Positions 10,774-22,840 of a stretch of DNA of 64,000 nucleotides are shown piece after piece. This DNA comes from Humulus lupulus (lineage: Eukaryota; Streptophyta; Magnoliopsida; Rosales; Cannabaceae): positions 91,186,888 through 91,250,887 of the forward strand of contig NC_084796.1 in assembly GCF_963169125.1 (NCBI RefSeq). The letters run 5' to 3'. The notes beneath the pieces are model-generated. The model did no database searches, was not told the DNA's origin, and saw only the letters and a list, made by a program, of their open reading frames with translations. The position numbers and the translations under genes are program-made. The stretch's first letter is position 1; every line of letters begins with the position of its first letter.

Positions 10774-12426
10774 TGTTGGGAAATGTGCCCTTAAAACGTA
10801 TTTTTGTAAAACACTTGTTGAATAGTTAAATAAAGAAAATAATTTCACTCATATTTGTATTTTATTTACAATTCATTTATCTAGAAAGATCAAATATTAC
10901 TACATTTAATATTGAATTAAGTATATATATGTGATTGTATGTACAAGTCGATTTAATTCAAGATAATAACATAAATATTGTTTATAATCGCTAATATTAA
11001 AGTGAGAGCTTTTATATTAATTAAGATTATGAGCACAGTCTACCTCTTGTCTATTGATAGGTCACTTTATCCTAATTATTATATGTATTTGACACATGGG
11101 GATAGGAGTGCCGTATACAATATAAATTTTGTAGGAATAGGGACATAATGAAAGAAAGAACTTCTAAATAATCTCTGTTAAAATATATAAGTTCATCATT
11201 CTTCATTCAATGATTATTTGAGAGTTGACCTTGACGTTATAGTGAGTAATGTCTCCTATTGTAGTTCTTTTGCTTTTGATTTATTTGGTATAGTTTACAA
11301 AAGAAAGCATGGACCTAATTCTTGATATTTTAGAATCATAGGTATATAAGCAGATGGGAACATACTTCATAGATACAATCCTTCCTTGATTGTAAGTGGA
11401 ATAATTATTCCTTTCGGTATCGATAGCGGTACTTAAACATAAAACGTTGAATTCTTTTTTAGAATAGAAATACTATATGTATATGACTTTGAAAAATAAT
11501 CTTTAACGTATCAAGGGCACTGATTGATGAATATATAAATACAGGAGGGTCATAATTCAAGGAATGCTTTTATCCATAGACATCTATATGAGTTACAACT
11601 TCTGATAATATAAAAATGTATGTTCTTAAAGGGCAACTACGAATTTTTATTGGGAAAATCACATAGTTAATAAATTAATTTATTAAGCCAAGAGTTAAGG
11701 AGATAATTAATTTATTGGAGCATAGAATTACATGTCCATTTGTCCCCGAACTTGCTTGATAACACAGACAAAGTATTTGGTAAATTGAAAAATAAAAATA
11801 GTATTGTTTCAGAATAAACATAATAAACTATTATATCAAATTATTATTTAAGAAATAATAGTACAACTTTTCAAAGTGATATTTTGTGAAAACTAATTCT
11901 AGAGAAAATTGATTGATTACATACATTATTTGTATTGTGTTTTGGGAAACACATGTTGGGCGCCCAATTCAATCTATTGGACTGTGATGGGTAGTCAAGG
12001 CCAGTAAAGTGAACAGTTAGGGTAACTTTTCGCAAGCTCATTCTAAAAGTTTCTATGAATAGATCGTTAAGTGAGACAACTAAGGCTAATGATTTTCTAT
12101 TTTTCAGAAAATTATTTTCAGTCTTAAAAGCAAAGAAAATAAAAACTCTATCTTTTATCTTCCCTATACCTTACAACTTATCTAGAAATGCTATAAGCTT
12201 TGTGTGTTGAAATTATACAACATGTATAATCATACCAAGTCTCATGAGTTGGATACCAAAGTTTGTATTAAAATTTACCGATGAAAAAGGTGACCGTGCA
12301 TCCTCTTTATATTGTGCAACTCATTGCTACAAGATAAATGGTGAAGGAGCTTTATTCAATATTAAGAAACATTTTTGTTGCTAAATCTGCACTATAAGAG
12401 ATAAAAATTCATATCATTGTTCTATT
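10774..12426 (+). repeat. Copia-like LTR, interrupted
   Basis: It begins TGTTGGGAAATGTGCCC, the style of start seen in the solo LTR at 46937, and is AT-rich and noncoding. It stops where LTR D begins (12427). A short stretch after D (25099-25175) has TAATATTTAGTAGATCC and CATACATGAAAATA, resembling the last 100 bp of the 46937 LTR, so the two pieces probably form one LTR split by D. Strand is inferred from that likeness. No target duplication was found. Confidence 0.5.
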
Positions 12427-12816
12427 TGTAACAACCGAAAAATACTAATCCAAAATAATGCAGAAATATAAAGGTTTTCAATTCACAAAGTTTGAAAAAA
12501 TCCATACAAAAAAATAATCCAGAAAGATGTGTGCGCACACTACAAATATTTACAACAATCATTTAAAGTTTGAATGTCAGGCAACAACGTTTTAAATTTA
12601 AAGTAAATAACATTTAAAAATGATATTTTTCCCAAGGTCGGGCCACATGTACATCCTCCAAAGAGACTCTAGAGCATGCTACTCCATCCTTCCCTTGCAC
12701 CTACCTACACATGAAGTTACTAGGTAAGCGATATTGCTTAGTAAGTTCAATCTTACAACAAGAAAACAGAACAGAAAAAATAGTCAATGACCAAGTCATC
12801 GACCGAGAATTAGATA

Positions 12817-14512
12817 TGTAACGTCCTGAGTAGTCATGACTGTTACACCGTATGTTCAAAATAGTGCTTAACACCTTAAGCAAGTCATTTGGACATTAAA
12901 GAGTATTTAAGGTTAAATGATAGGTTTTAAAAGACTTTGGTCGTTAAGTTAAACTTTTCATTAAAAATGGTGAATAGTCACATGGGATCCCAAAAGCTTT
13001 TAAATAAAATACAAGTTTATCAAAATATCAACTAATCTCGACCGTGGCGACCGAGCAAGCTGAGTATGTACACGCTGCCTCTATAACTCTATAACTCATG
13101 GTTGCACCACGAACCACCATGAGCCAAGGCTCTGCAAGTAAACCTAAACAAATCATACAAATATTTAGATAATTATTAACACGCATTGCATACTCTATTA
13201 CAACAACTGGATCACATAGATTTTACAAACAATATACGAATCATGCCGAGTAGATGGATATCGCATCTTTATAATGGCCCCGCCACTGTGGGGGATATCG
13301 CATTCGTGTTATGGCCCTACCACTACGACATTCATTATGCATATAATGCCGATAATGGCCTCCCCACCGAGTAATCAGTACAAATAATTATAACAACATA
13401 GATTCAAACAAAGTAGACATTCAACTATAAACGGATTCATGGCACGGTCATTCCCGTGCCGTATAATTGGGGCACACGCCCTACACTAGATGCAAGTGTC
13501 TATTTTCTTACCTCAAGTCCTAAGCGATAGGGTAAAGCGACAATGAGCACGATCCTTTCCTCTCGAGCCTTGCGGTCCCCCTAGTACCAAAATATTAAGG
13601 ATGTCCATCAAGAACTAAACCAATTAAGAGCTTCAAGATAGTGACCTAGCCTCCGAGACCATGAATTATACTAAACCTGGTAGCAGAATCCTTCCTGATC
13701 CCTTAGGTTTGAGTCCTCGCAACTCAAAACCTCATTTTGCCCTAGGCAACATGCCTCTAGGTGAAGAGCCCCGAACCACAAAGGCATAGAACACGCACCA
13801 CGATGCAAAGGCAGTTCAGAGGAACCCCCAACGCCTCTGAGTTCATGCGGGCTGCGGTGATCCAAGAACATCACCGCGATGCAACCCCGCGAACCCAAAA
13901 ATTTTAGCGATCTCAAAAATCGCAAATCCTTCCAAAATTTTCCTAAAACACAGTTTTAACACAATTTGATAACAAAATTAATCTTAGCAACAAAAAAACA
14001 TAGTAAACCACCTTTAAAACTCATTAGAACAACACCAAAATCCAAAATCACCATTTTAACTTCAAAGCTCAATACTTTTTTCAAAATCCAAAAATTAAAG
14101 ATTTTAAACCATGATTCTGACCACAACAAGCTTCCAAATGAGTTTGTAAACCAATTCCCATTCTCAAACAAACCTCTAAATAATCCTAAGGGTACCAATT
14201 ACGAATTTAAAAAACAAAACCCACCCACACTCAAGAACATCAAAGAAAACTCAGTGACTTTATACCTTTGATGAAGAATTTCATGATCTTATCCCTGAAT
14301 GACCACCTAGAAGCTCCTAGCTCCAGAAAAACCTAGTTTTCCTCAAGAAACCTCAAGAAGCTTCAAGCTTGGATCACTTGAAAACTTTGTATGCACTTAG
14401 CTAGCTTTTGAGAGAAACCCCAAGGAAAGAGAGAGTTGCGCGTATGGCCAAACTCATCAGCCAAGGCCCTGTCCTCTAGTTATGTGGTCAAAATACCACT
14501 TTACCCCTAGCC
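12817..14512 (-). repeat. Truncated Tekay-like LTR inside D
   Basis: It begins TGTAACGTCCTGAG and carries the CGACCGTGGCGACC and TTTTCTTACCTCAAG landmarks of the family. It stops after about 1.7 kb, around 14512, where Tat gag sequence begins. The missing last third and absent right-hand duplication point to a deletion joining it to element C. ORFs at 13186-14271 are by-products. Confidence 0.7.
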
Positions 14513-14514
14513 CT

Positions 14515-16090
14515 CTAGGTGTGTGATGTTTGCCTAGGGTTACCTCCGTGTTTATGCTTCCTCTGGTGGTCATCTCTTGGACCTTCGTACACCCTTTTCT
14601 TTTTTGCGTCATTCGAACTCTCAGGGGTTGTGGGCTCGACAAGTGATCCCTTCAAGCTCTCATGGCCGTCTTTGACATGAATGTACTTTTGTGCCCGCTT
14701 GTAGAAATCGTCTAAGTCTGTGACCTCCCTTTTGAGCATGTTATCCCAAAGCTTACTGCGTGGGCGCAGTCCGACCGTGATCGCCATCTTGAGTTCTCCC
14801 CTGGTCAGGCTTCCCACTTTAGCCCCCTCAATGTTGAACTTGTGGATGTAGCTCTTCAAGATCTCTCCTTCACGTTGCTTTATATTAGCGAGGCTAGTGC
14901 CTGGTAGGGTATAATCGCGTATGGCATGATGTTGTTGGAGAAACTCGTCGGAAAATAGTTGCCATGACCTACTAGTCCCTGGTCAGAGTCTTTTTAACCA
15001 TTTGTAAGCAGGTCATTTTAACGTGACAGCGAAGCAGTAGCACCTAGCTCTGCTATTAATTCGTCTCAATTTCATTATGTCATTGAACGCATCTAGATGA
15101 TATTTGGGGTCCATATTTCCCTCATAAGGGGTCATATGAGGTTCTTTAAAGTTAGTCGGAAGCCGTTACAACTGGGTTTCTCGCATGAAGGGTGACTCGT
15201 AGTCGAATTCTTCACGGTAATGTGCCCCCAAGACGCCGTGACGAACTTGCTCCAAAGGTAACTCATCTCGGTGTCTAGCTCTTGTCGCCTCCTATTCAAG
15301 GAGTCCCTTAGCTCGATAGGGTCGGCCTTTCTCTTTTCTTTAACCTTCGGAGGGACCACAGGAGGTGTTGTCCTTACTTCTGACCTCTTTCTATTGACTT
15401 TTCTCTTAGGTCAGGTGGCGCCTCCCTAGAGGTGACTTTGACTTCATTAGGAGGGTTAGCGTTATTCTTCTGCTCTGGCGTCCAGGGGTGCTTCGCCTTC
15501 CAAGGATGTTCACGCTGCTTTGTCCGAGGGGTATTACTAGTGGAGAGCCGAGTCCACTCATCATCCACAGGGACCGTAGTTTCTCCACCCTCTGGGCCTT
15601 GTTCCTTTCTCTAGGAATGGGCACGCTTGATTTTCGTAGTAGCAGGCCATTCAACACCTCTTGCATATTTTCTAAGGTGTTTTATAGTCTTTGGTTCTTC
15701 TGGTGTAACTCGCATATCGCCTCTTCATAAAACTGAGACCTAGAGATCGAGCTTATAGAATGCACTCGATGTGTCTTGTCCGGCCTGCGCGTTGATGGAC
15801 TTGGATCTTGCCGGCCGGAGTTCGGCACCCGTGGTGACCTTGGGCGTGGAAGCTCCCCGGCATCTCTAGCGAGAGCAACTGCGGATCGCGGATGGTTCTC
15901 ATCAGGCTGGACAGCTAGGGATTAAGCCTCCCTTTCTTCCCAGGAACCGTGGGCTCCTTTAGTGCATTCATATTTTTGGGTGGCGAAGGATTCTTCATGG
16001 AGGCTTTCAGCTGATCTCCGTCAAGGTGGACCTCCACCTCTCCTGGCTCTCTCAATCGCTTAGAGCATGTTGGCATCATTTCCTGCCGGA
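14515..16090 (-). pseudogene. Tat-type gag (element C), frameshifted
   Basis: The reading starts near 16086 with MMPTCSKRLREPGEVEVHLD and is similar to the gag N terminus of element B. It continues through a Pro/Gly-rich stretch, then QNTLENMQEVLNGL-like sequence (about 15690-15640, B has LENMQEVLNGLQQG), a charged linker, and the gag core, ending SYIHKFNIEGAKVGSLTRGE and DNMLKREVTDLDDFYKRAQK (14856-14690). Gag would form the particle. Frame changes near 15900, 15660, 15370, 15130 and 14860 break it. The C terminus, where B has a KYC-x-YHNDIG-like end, is cut at about 14515. Confidence 0.8.
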
Positions 16091-16125
16091 ACCAATGGAA
16101 GAACAGAGGCTTGGCACTTATCCTT

Positions 16126-16143
16126 CCCATAGTCGGCGCCAAA
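16126..16143 (-). promoter_or_regulatory. Primer-binding site of element C
   Basis: On the minus strand TTTGGCGCCGACTATGGG directly follows the LTR end (CAACA) after one or two bases. The TTGGCGCC start is the usual form of plant Tat primer sites and matches TTGGGCGCCGCC in element B. I do not assign the tRNA. Confidence 0.75.
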
Positions 16144-16144
16144 C

Positions 16145-17451
16145 TGTTGACGGCAGAAACTCGTCAACGAAATATGGATGGAAAACTCAAAGAATTAATC
16201 ATAACTTAATGAATGCAAAAGTACTTGTAGAAATTTGGAGAAAAATTGCAAGTGTACAATAGAAGAAGAACTTGTATATGGCTCTTCAAATAGTCTGATA
16301 TTACAAAAAAATTTCCACCCCCTAGATGGAGAGGAGAAGATCCATTTATAGTGGGGCTCTAATTTCCCCTGATACATTGTGGTCCCAGGGGACAAGATTG
16401 TACGTATGTACATTATCAGGGTCGTGGCACAGGTCATAGTGAAGCAGAAGGTTGTGGTGTCGGCATCAGTACATGGTCAGAGTCTGTGGAAGCACCTCCA
16501 CTTTAGTACTCGAATGTGCCTCCACTACTTGCTTAGTACGAGTGTGAGAGATGGGTTGGCGAGGACCACAACAGGTGCCTCGCTCATACGATCACTACTT
16601 TATTGCCGTGTATATTAGGATCAGACATCCGGGGTCTTAAGGGTCGTACCCCGTACATGCTTCGTATCTGTATGATCTCTTTGAGTTATACTTAGGTTTT
16701 TACCTTTAGATACTGAAGTCTTTATGGGTCCTCTCAGGAGGCATGCACGAGTGATGTGTGCGAGACTGGGTTGCGAGAGGCGCCTCGTGTGAGTGATGCG
16801 CATGGTTGATGGCACTAGGCGCCTAGGTGCGTCGTTGGTGGTGCGAGGCGCCTAGGTGCCCAGCACCTAGGCACGGGTGATGCGCACGAGAGGGTCATCT
16901 TGCGAGGTGGTGCGAGCGATAGGGCCGTGAGAGGCACCTCGGTTAAGTACTACACGCCGCTGATGGCGTTAGGCGCCTGGGTGTGTGGATGGTGGTGTGA
17001 GGTGCTTAAGTGTGCGGAACCTAGGCACGGGTGATGCACGCGACAGGGTCGTCTCGCGAGGTGGTGCGCGCGATAGTTTTGCGAGTGGCGCCTCGTGTGA
17101 GTGCTGAACGCCGTTGATGGCGTTAGGATCCTGGGTGCACGGCTGGTGGTGCGAGGTGCTTAGGTGTGCGGCACCTAGGCACGGGTGATGCACGTGACAG
17201 GGTCGTCTCGTGAGGTGGTGTGAGCGATAGGTTTGCGAGAGGCGCCTCGCGTGAGTGCTGCACGCTGCTGAGGGAACTAAGAGCCTATTTGCGTGGCTGG
17301 TGGTGCGATGCGCTTAGGTGTGCAGCACCTAGGCATGGGTCTGTAGGACCTTCAGGGAGGTGGGCGAGGCGAAGTGTGCCTGGGCCTCGCGTGGGGTGAG
17401 ACGGGTCAGCCTCATGAATGCCTTGCGTTAGGCATGGGTCTTTCATGATCA
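16145..17451 (-). repeat. 5' LTR of element C
   Basis: On the plus strand it runs from TGTTGACGGCAG, next to the primer site, to about CATGATCA, where LTR D resumes. This gives about 1307 bp with TG...CA ends. The half next to the primer site is AT-richer; the distal half is a GC-rich 154-bp tandem array. Outer end is inferred from the D boundary. Confidence 0.65.
16841..17302. repeat. 154-bp tandem repeat, three full units
   Basis: Units start with GTGYGAGG at 16841, 16995 and 17149, and a partial fourth starts at 17303. Each has GCACCTAGGCACGGGTGATG-like, AGGGTCRTC and GTGCTGMACGCYG segments. The units are GC-rich and full of palindromes such as GGCGCCTAGGTGC next to GCACCTAGGC. Partial unit sequence also precedes 16841. 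Confidence 0.85.
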
Positions 17452-18159
17452 TGTCCAATATGTGGTGTTCACAGGAACCATAATAATCATTGTCACGGGT
17501 GTGAATTAGACCTAATAATAATTGTCACTAACTTGAACCAGACCGAGTAATAATATCACATACTTGAACTAGGAAGAATAGTAATTATCACGGACTTGAA
17601 TCAGACTGAATAATAATTGTGTAAGTGGATACTGTCCACATTTAAATCTCATGGTGAGCATAAGCGTCCCATAGTCATTGTCCCTAACTGAGTCTTTTAT
17701 TAATAGTTTAAAAGTCATGTTTCTCGCAAACAATACACTAGTAAATTTCATGTTGTAGCCACATAAATCAAATATTGACTTATAGTTATTATTAGGTGCA
17801 TGTGGGAAAAATCATTTCCATATACACTCACATCCCGTTTAGGGAATAATGTAGTTAGCATATAGTACACTTAGATTAATTATGGAAAATTTTGTAGGTT
17901 AAACTACTTTGATCATTAAGGTCATTATAGATTACCTAGTCAGGGTATAAAAGTCCTTGCTCGACCATTGGGCGGTACTTTAAGCTCAAAGAAAATTCTA
18001 ACCCTAGTCCTTGTTATTTAAAATTTGCAATCACCTATATTCCCTTGACCCCCTTCCAGTATCAGGCCTAGCCCAATTAAATATTTTGGATATGTATTAA
18101 TTTTACAATACTATCATTTTTGTTATATTTCCAAGAAACTTATTAATTAAAAAAAAAAG
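17452..18159 (-). repeat. Middle segment of LTR D
   Basis: The stretch has no gene. It contains short imperfect repeats (17475-17620, units with AATAATAATTGTCAC and CTTGAACYAG), in the same relative place as the 71-bp repeat of E, and then sequence alignable with 60900-61380 of E. Confidence 0.65.
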
Positions 18160-18186
18160 GCACGTGACTTTTCTTCTCTCTCTGCC

Positions 18187-19475
18187 ATGGTAAGGAGGAA
18201 GAAGAAGACTTGGAAGCCTGATTCTAGCACACTGGTTCGTGAGCCATCTTCAATTCAATACATAGATGAGTTGAAAGGTGTTGTGAATGGCAGCGATCAA
18301 ATACCAAGGGATCTAGGGCTTGAGATTTATTCGAGTGAGGATGTAGATGGTTTTCAAGATGCGGTGGCTTCAATGATTTCTTTGGAATTCGATATTGTTG
18401 AGATTGAGTGCGTTGCTACTATTGATGATCGAGTAGAGGAGACCGAAGCTGGGTATTCTGCAGTAGGTTAGCTGACTGCCTTTTAGGATAAGTCGAAACA
18501 GATTTGGGCCAATTTCAAGGATGTTCAAGCTGGGAGACATGGAGCCCATCTACACTATCAAATCCTATTAAACAAGGAAGGTAAATTGATTGCGAAGATT
18601 GAATATGTGGCTCAATTTTGGAATATTGCCATTGTATGTGATGTTTTGGGAGCTAATCCTCCTTTCTCTATTTTTGAAGGTTTTGTTAAGAGGATATGGG
18701 ATATGTTAGGGCTAGAAAGGGTGGCCATCATGAACTCTAGTTTAACAATTGTGAAGTTCAGGGATGAGGTGACTAGGGATTCGGTTTTTGAAGCAGGGTT
18801 TGTGCATTTTGATAGAAACCAATGATGGCTTTGGACTATGTATATACATGCATTAAGGCTTGTTCAGTCTATCCCAATTTGGATTAGGCTCTATGATTTA
18901 GATTTGCAATATTGGGGAATCAATTGCCTTAGTGCCCTTATGAGTAATATTGGCAAGCTGATCATGGTAGACAAGGTTACAAGGGATTGATCGATGATTA
19001 AGTTTTCTAAAGGTTTTGTGGATATGGTTATATCAGATAAGCGCCAAAGAGGGATTTGCTTCCTCAATGAGTATGGTCAGCTAGTGGATCAACTTGTTGA
19101 GTATGAGTGGCTACCAACTAAATGTGCTAGTTTAGGCAACTATGGTCATGGGGTTACTAGTTGCAAGAAGGTAACTAAACAGGTTCGGAAATGAAGGATA
19201 AAGCAGTATTAGAAACTACACGTTAGGAGGCTAGGGAAGTAATCCAAAAGGAGGATCATCGTAGCACTACTAGTATTAGTTTGGGTGATGAAAAAAGAAT
19301 GGTTTCTTCATCTTATGTTGGGAATGAGGCTTGGGTTACCCCTAAGAAGAAAGCTGGTGGGAATAGGATCAGTGTCAATGCTTCAACTCACTCCGAGAAC
19401 TCATTTTGTGCTTTACAAGTTCCTATGGAGAAGGTGAATGAAATGGTTGTTCAAGAATCTCGACCTCTTAATTGA
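18187..19475 (+). pseudogene. LINE ORF1 (DUF4283, zinc knuckle)
   Basis: The start at 18187 gives a basic N terminus, MVRRKKKTWK, as in plant L1 ORF1. A DUF4283-like RNA-binding domain lies at about 18586-18825, with FWNIAIVCDVLGANPP and FEGFVKRIWDMLGLERV. The zinc knuckle near 19118-19180 reads CASLGNYGHGVTSC, in which the second cysteine of the usual CX2CX4HX4C is replaced by leucine. In-frame stops at about 18470, 18823 and 18988 split the frame. ORF1 protein would coat the LINE RNA. It ends about 15-40 bp before ORF2 sequence begins. Confidence 0.8.
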
Positions 19476-19479
19476 GTTC

Positions 19480-22400
19480 TACAATCTTGTGTGCTGGAAT
19501 GCTAGCGATTTGAATAAATGGAATAAGCAAAGATTGGTTTTGGATCTTTGTAGAGTGAATAATATTATCTTCGTGCTTTACTGGAAACTAAAGTGAAAGG
19601 CGAGAGAAAAAGGATGTGATGATGGCTACTTTGATTTTTATAGTAGTCAGATTTTTGAGGAAGGTATGCATTATGTTCATTGTAGGATCAAAGTTTTTGG
19701 TCAGTCCAGGAGTTTTGTGTGACTGTTGTGTATAGTAAGAGAGGAAAGAATCATGGTTTAGTCTTGCTCATCTTTTGTTCTCTATGGAACCTTCGATAAT
19801 GATGAGTGAATTTAATACAGTTTTTGATCCTGATGATAGAGTTGGAGGTTAGGGTATAGTTGATAAAGAAATGGAGGATTCATAGAATTGGCTTGCTCTT
19901 GGGTTGGCAGATGAGTTAAAAAGTTTTGGATCTCACTATACTTTGTCAAATAAGCAGGATGGTGGGACTCGAATTTTCTCTAAGCTTGATAGAGTGTTTA
20001 AGAATGAGGTGTGGCTTGATTTGCATCCCTCTATAAAAGTTATCTTTCAATGGGAAGCTATGTCCGAACAATGTTATTATATTGTGAAGTCTATGACGGT
20101 TTGTAAGCTTAGTTTTAAACCATTTTTATATTATAACGTGTGGGCTGAAAATATGTTTACTTAGAGAGATAGTAAGGAAGGATTGGTGCAACCAGTTAAG
20201 GGGTTGGTTTCTTTTAGGTTATGTTGAAGTTATCAAGACTTGAGTTTGTTTTGAAGAAGTTTAATAAGGAAGTGTTTGGGGATGTTCAGATGGGTTATGA
20301 GGAATCCAAGGAGCATTATCAACAAGCTCAATTCAATTTGCAGCTTTATCCCTCTGAAGCTACATTGCATCAGGCGAAATAGGAGTCTCAAATAATATAT
20401 ATGCATCAAGCTAAAATGTATGATAGCTTTCTTAGGCATAAAAGTAATGTAACTTGGCTTTAGTTTGGAGATGAAAATACTACATATTTTCATGATAGTT
20501 TGATGAAACATCGTGAAGAAAATATAATAGCTTCATTTGTGGACTCTCAATGTATCATTGTGGATTCTTATGAGGAAGTTGTGGCACATTTTTTGAATCA
20601 TTTTAAGGGATTCATGGGAAGCTCTAGTACAACCACGTCAATGATTCCACAGCAAGTTGTCCTGTATGGTCCTAAATTGGATGTGGATATGCAACTTCGT
20701 CTAATTAAACCATTCAGTGCCAAGGATGTTAAACAAGGGCTATTCAACATTCATGCTATTAATAGCCCTGGTCCTGATGGTTATGGTTATGGTTTCTTTA
20801 AAGCACTATGGAATGATATTGGGGGAGAAATATCTAAAGAAGTGTGTGATTTTTTTGAGACAAGTCACACTCCTCTTCTTAATATAACGTTGTGTTTGCT
20901 GATTCCTAAGGTTGATAGGCGCTCTAAAGCAGTGGATTATTTCCCTATTTTGTACTGTAATATTCTATACAAGTGCATCTCTAAAATGCTTTGTTCTAGA
21001 CATTCCAAAGTCTTTCCGTTTTTGATACATAGTAATCAAGGTACTTTCATCAAGAGAGGATTTATTGCATATAACTTAATTTTTTCCAGGATCTTATAAG
21101 AGGTTATAACAGAAAGGACATTTAAGCTACATGTGTGATGAAGATTTACTTGAGCAAGGCCTATTATATTATTGATTGGAATTTCCTTGAAAATTTGTTG
21201 ACTGCCTATTGTTTTCCTGAAATGTTTATTTCTTGGGTAATGATTTGTTTGAGAGAAACTGTGTACTTGCTTATGTTAAATGGTCGAATTCAAGGGTTTT
21301 TTAAAGGAGGAAAAGGGCTAAGACAAGGAGACCCCATTTCTCCATTCTTATTTATAATTGTAGTTGAATACTTAACGAGGGTTCTATTGCAAGCTTCGTA
21401 TATGCCAGAGTTTCGATTTCATCCTCTTTTAAGAGCCTAAATTTAGTGAGCCATGCTGATGATCTTATTATTTTTTGCAAAGGGTCTCTTAAGGTGATCA
21501 AACTCGTTAATGATGCGTTTATGGAGCTTTGTAGTGTTTCAGGCTTGGCTGTGAATATGGCCAATTCTCATATTTATCTCATGGGTGTGTCTGATGGTAT
21601 AAGGAAGGACATTTTGGAGGTTGTTTATTTTGAGGAGTGCACTTTTTGTCTTGGGGTTAATATGCGGCCTACTAAATGGAGGAAGTTGATTGTGAGCAAA
21701 TTATTAAATAAATTCATTTAAAACTCAATCCTTGGGCGAGTAGACATCTTTCATTTGCATGGAGAGCCCAACTTATACATGCGGTCCTTTTAGGAATAAG
21801 GGGTTATTGGATGAGTATTTTTTGCTGCCTAATAGTGTTGTAAAAGAGATTGACAAGTTGAGCAGGAATTTTCTTTGGGGTGAACGAGGAAATACTAGTA
21901 AGATGCATTGAACATCTTGGGAACAAGTTTGCCTTCCTAAAAGGTTTGGAGGGACTGGGTTTTGATTAGGGAGCAAATGGAATAATGCTTCCTTGGCTAA
22001 GTATATTTGGACCATTGCTTCTAAACAAGATGTTTTGCGGGTAAAATGGATTAATGTTATTTATCTTAAGGACCATGATCGTTGGTCTTATAAGATGAAA
22101 TTTTATGTTTGCTAGTATTGAAGGAAGCTAATGAAGCTTAGAAATCTGTTTTCCCATTCAGATTTGGTTGGGGCAGTGGTTAATGGCAATTTTAAGGTGA
22201 GCAAAGTTTATAACAAGCTGCTACCATTTCATGAGAAGGTGGAATACTACAGGTCGGTTTGGTGTAGATTATCTGCTCCCAAGCATAGATTGTATTATGG
22301 CAAGCAATTAATATTTATTTGTTAAGTAGGGAAAACTTGGTGCGGTGCAAAGTAAACTTTAATTATGTGTTTTGTCCTGTTTGTCAGATGCACTTAGAGT

Positions 22401-22646
22401 CACCATCATCTTTTCTATAAGTGTATCTTTTCCCACAACGTTGTTCAAAGAGTGCTAAGTTGATTGGGTGCAACATCGTGGCCTTCAAAGTTTCAGCGTT
22501 GGATTAGATGGTTGAGTTCTATGAAGCACACGAGATTGGTGAACAATATTGTTTCAGCTACTATGGTAGCTAAAGCATATGGATCAATAGGAACCTTTGC
22601 ATTTTTGACGGGAAGTCATTTTCTGTATCTTGTATTGATAAGGTGA
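19480..22646 (+). pseudogene. LINE ORF2 (endonuclease, reverse transcriptase, zf-RVT)
   Basis: Endonuclease start reads VCWNASDLNKWNKQR-LVLDLC (about 19487-19550), the equivalent of the WN-x-RGLN motif, but badly broken. A later piece (19904-20160) has LSNKQDGGTRIFSKLDRV. RT fingers and palm: INSPGPDGYGYGFFKALW (20755-20815), then KGLRQGDPISPFLFI (21315-21360) and HADDLIIF (21450-21475), where the normal F/YADD has become HADD. A zf-RVT-like C terminus follows (22131-22646: FKVSKVYNKLL, WCRLSAPKHR). Multiple stops and frameshifts exclude activity. ORF2 would nick target DNA and copy the LINE RNA onto it. Confidence 0.85.
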
Positions 22647-22840
22647 TCATGTAGTCAATTAAAGCTATGATTTTGTTTCTTCACAAATGGACTATGATTG
22701 GGAGAGATTTGAGTGTTTTGAACTTTGTTAGTAATATGTAAGGGACTGGTTGTTCTGCTCTTTGAGTAGTTTGTTCTGTACGGTTCTGTTTTGATTAATG
22801 AGAATTTTTATTTCTTCTTGATACAATTTTTTTACTTAAT

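Larger units (their letters stand above)
14513..17451 (-). mobile_element. Tat-type element C (LTR, primer site, gag only)
   Basis: On the minus strand the order is LTR (17451-16145), primer-binding site, then gag to 14513. Everything after gag, including the 3' LTR, is missing at the junction with the truncated Tekay LTR. The whole block sits inside LTR D. Confidence 0.75.
18160..22840 (+). mobile_element. L1-type LINE, nearly full length, decayed
   Basis: A two-ORF layout typical of plant L1 LINEs fills 18187-22646: a gag-like ORF1 with DUF4283 and zinc knuckle, then endonuclease, reverse transcriptase and zf-RVT. It sits inside LTR D, which resumes at about 22841. No clear poly(A) tail or target duplication is seen; a T-rich stretch follows at about 22825. 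Many stops make it inactive. Boundaries are approximate. Confidence 0.8.

Noticed and set aside
13186..14271. Possible small genes in four overlapping ORFs
   Set aside because: All fall in the truncated Tekay LTR at 12817-14512; composition and length fit chance.
16841..17302. Possible CRISPR-like array
   Set aside because: The repeats are contiguous 154-bp tandem units without unique spacers, inside a plant LTR.
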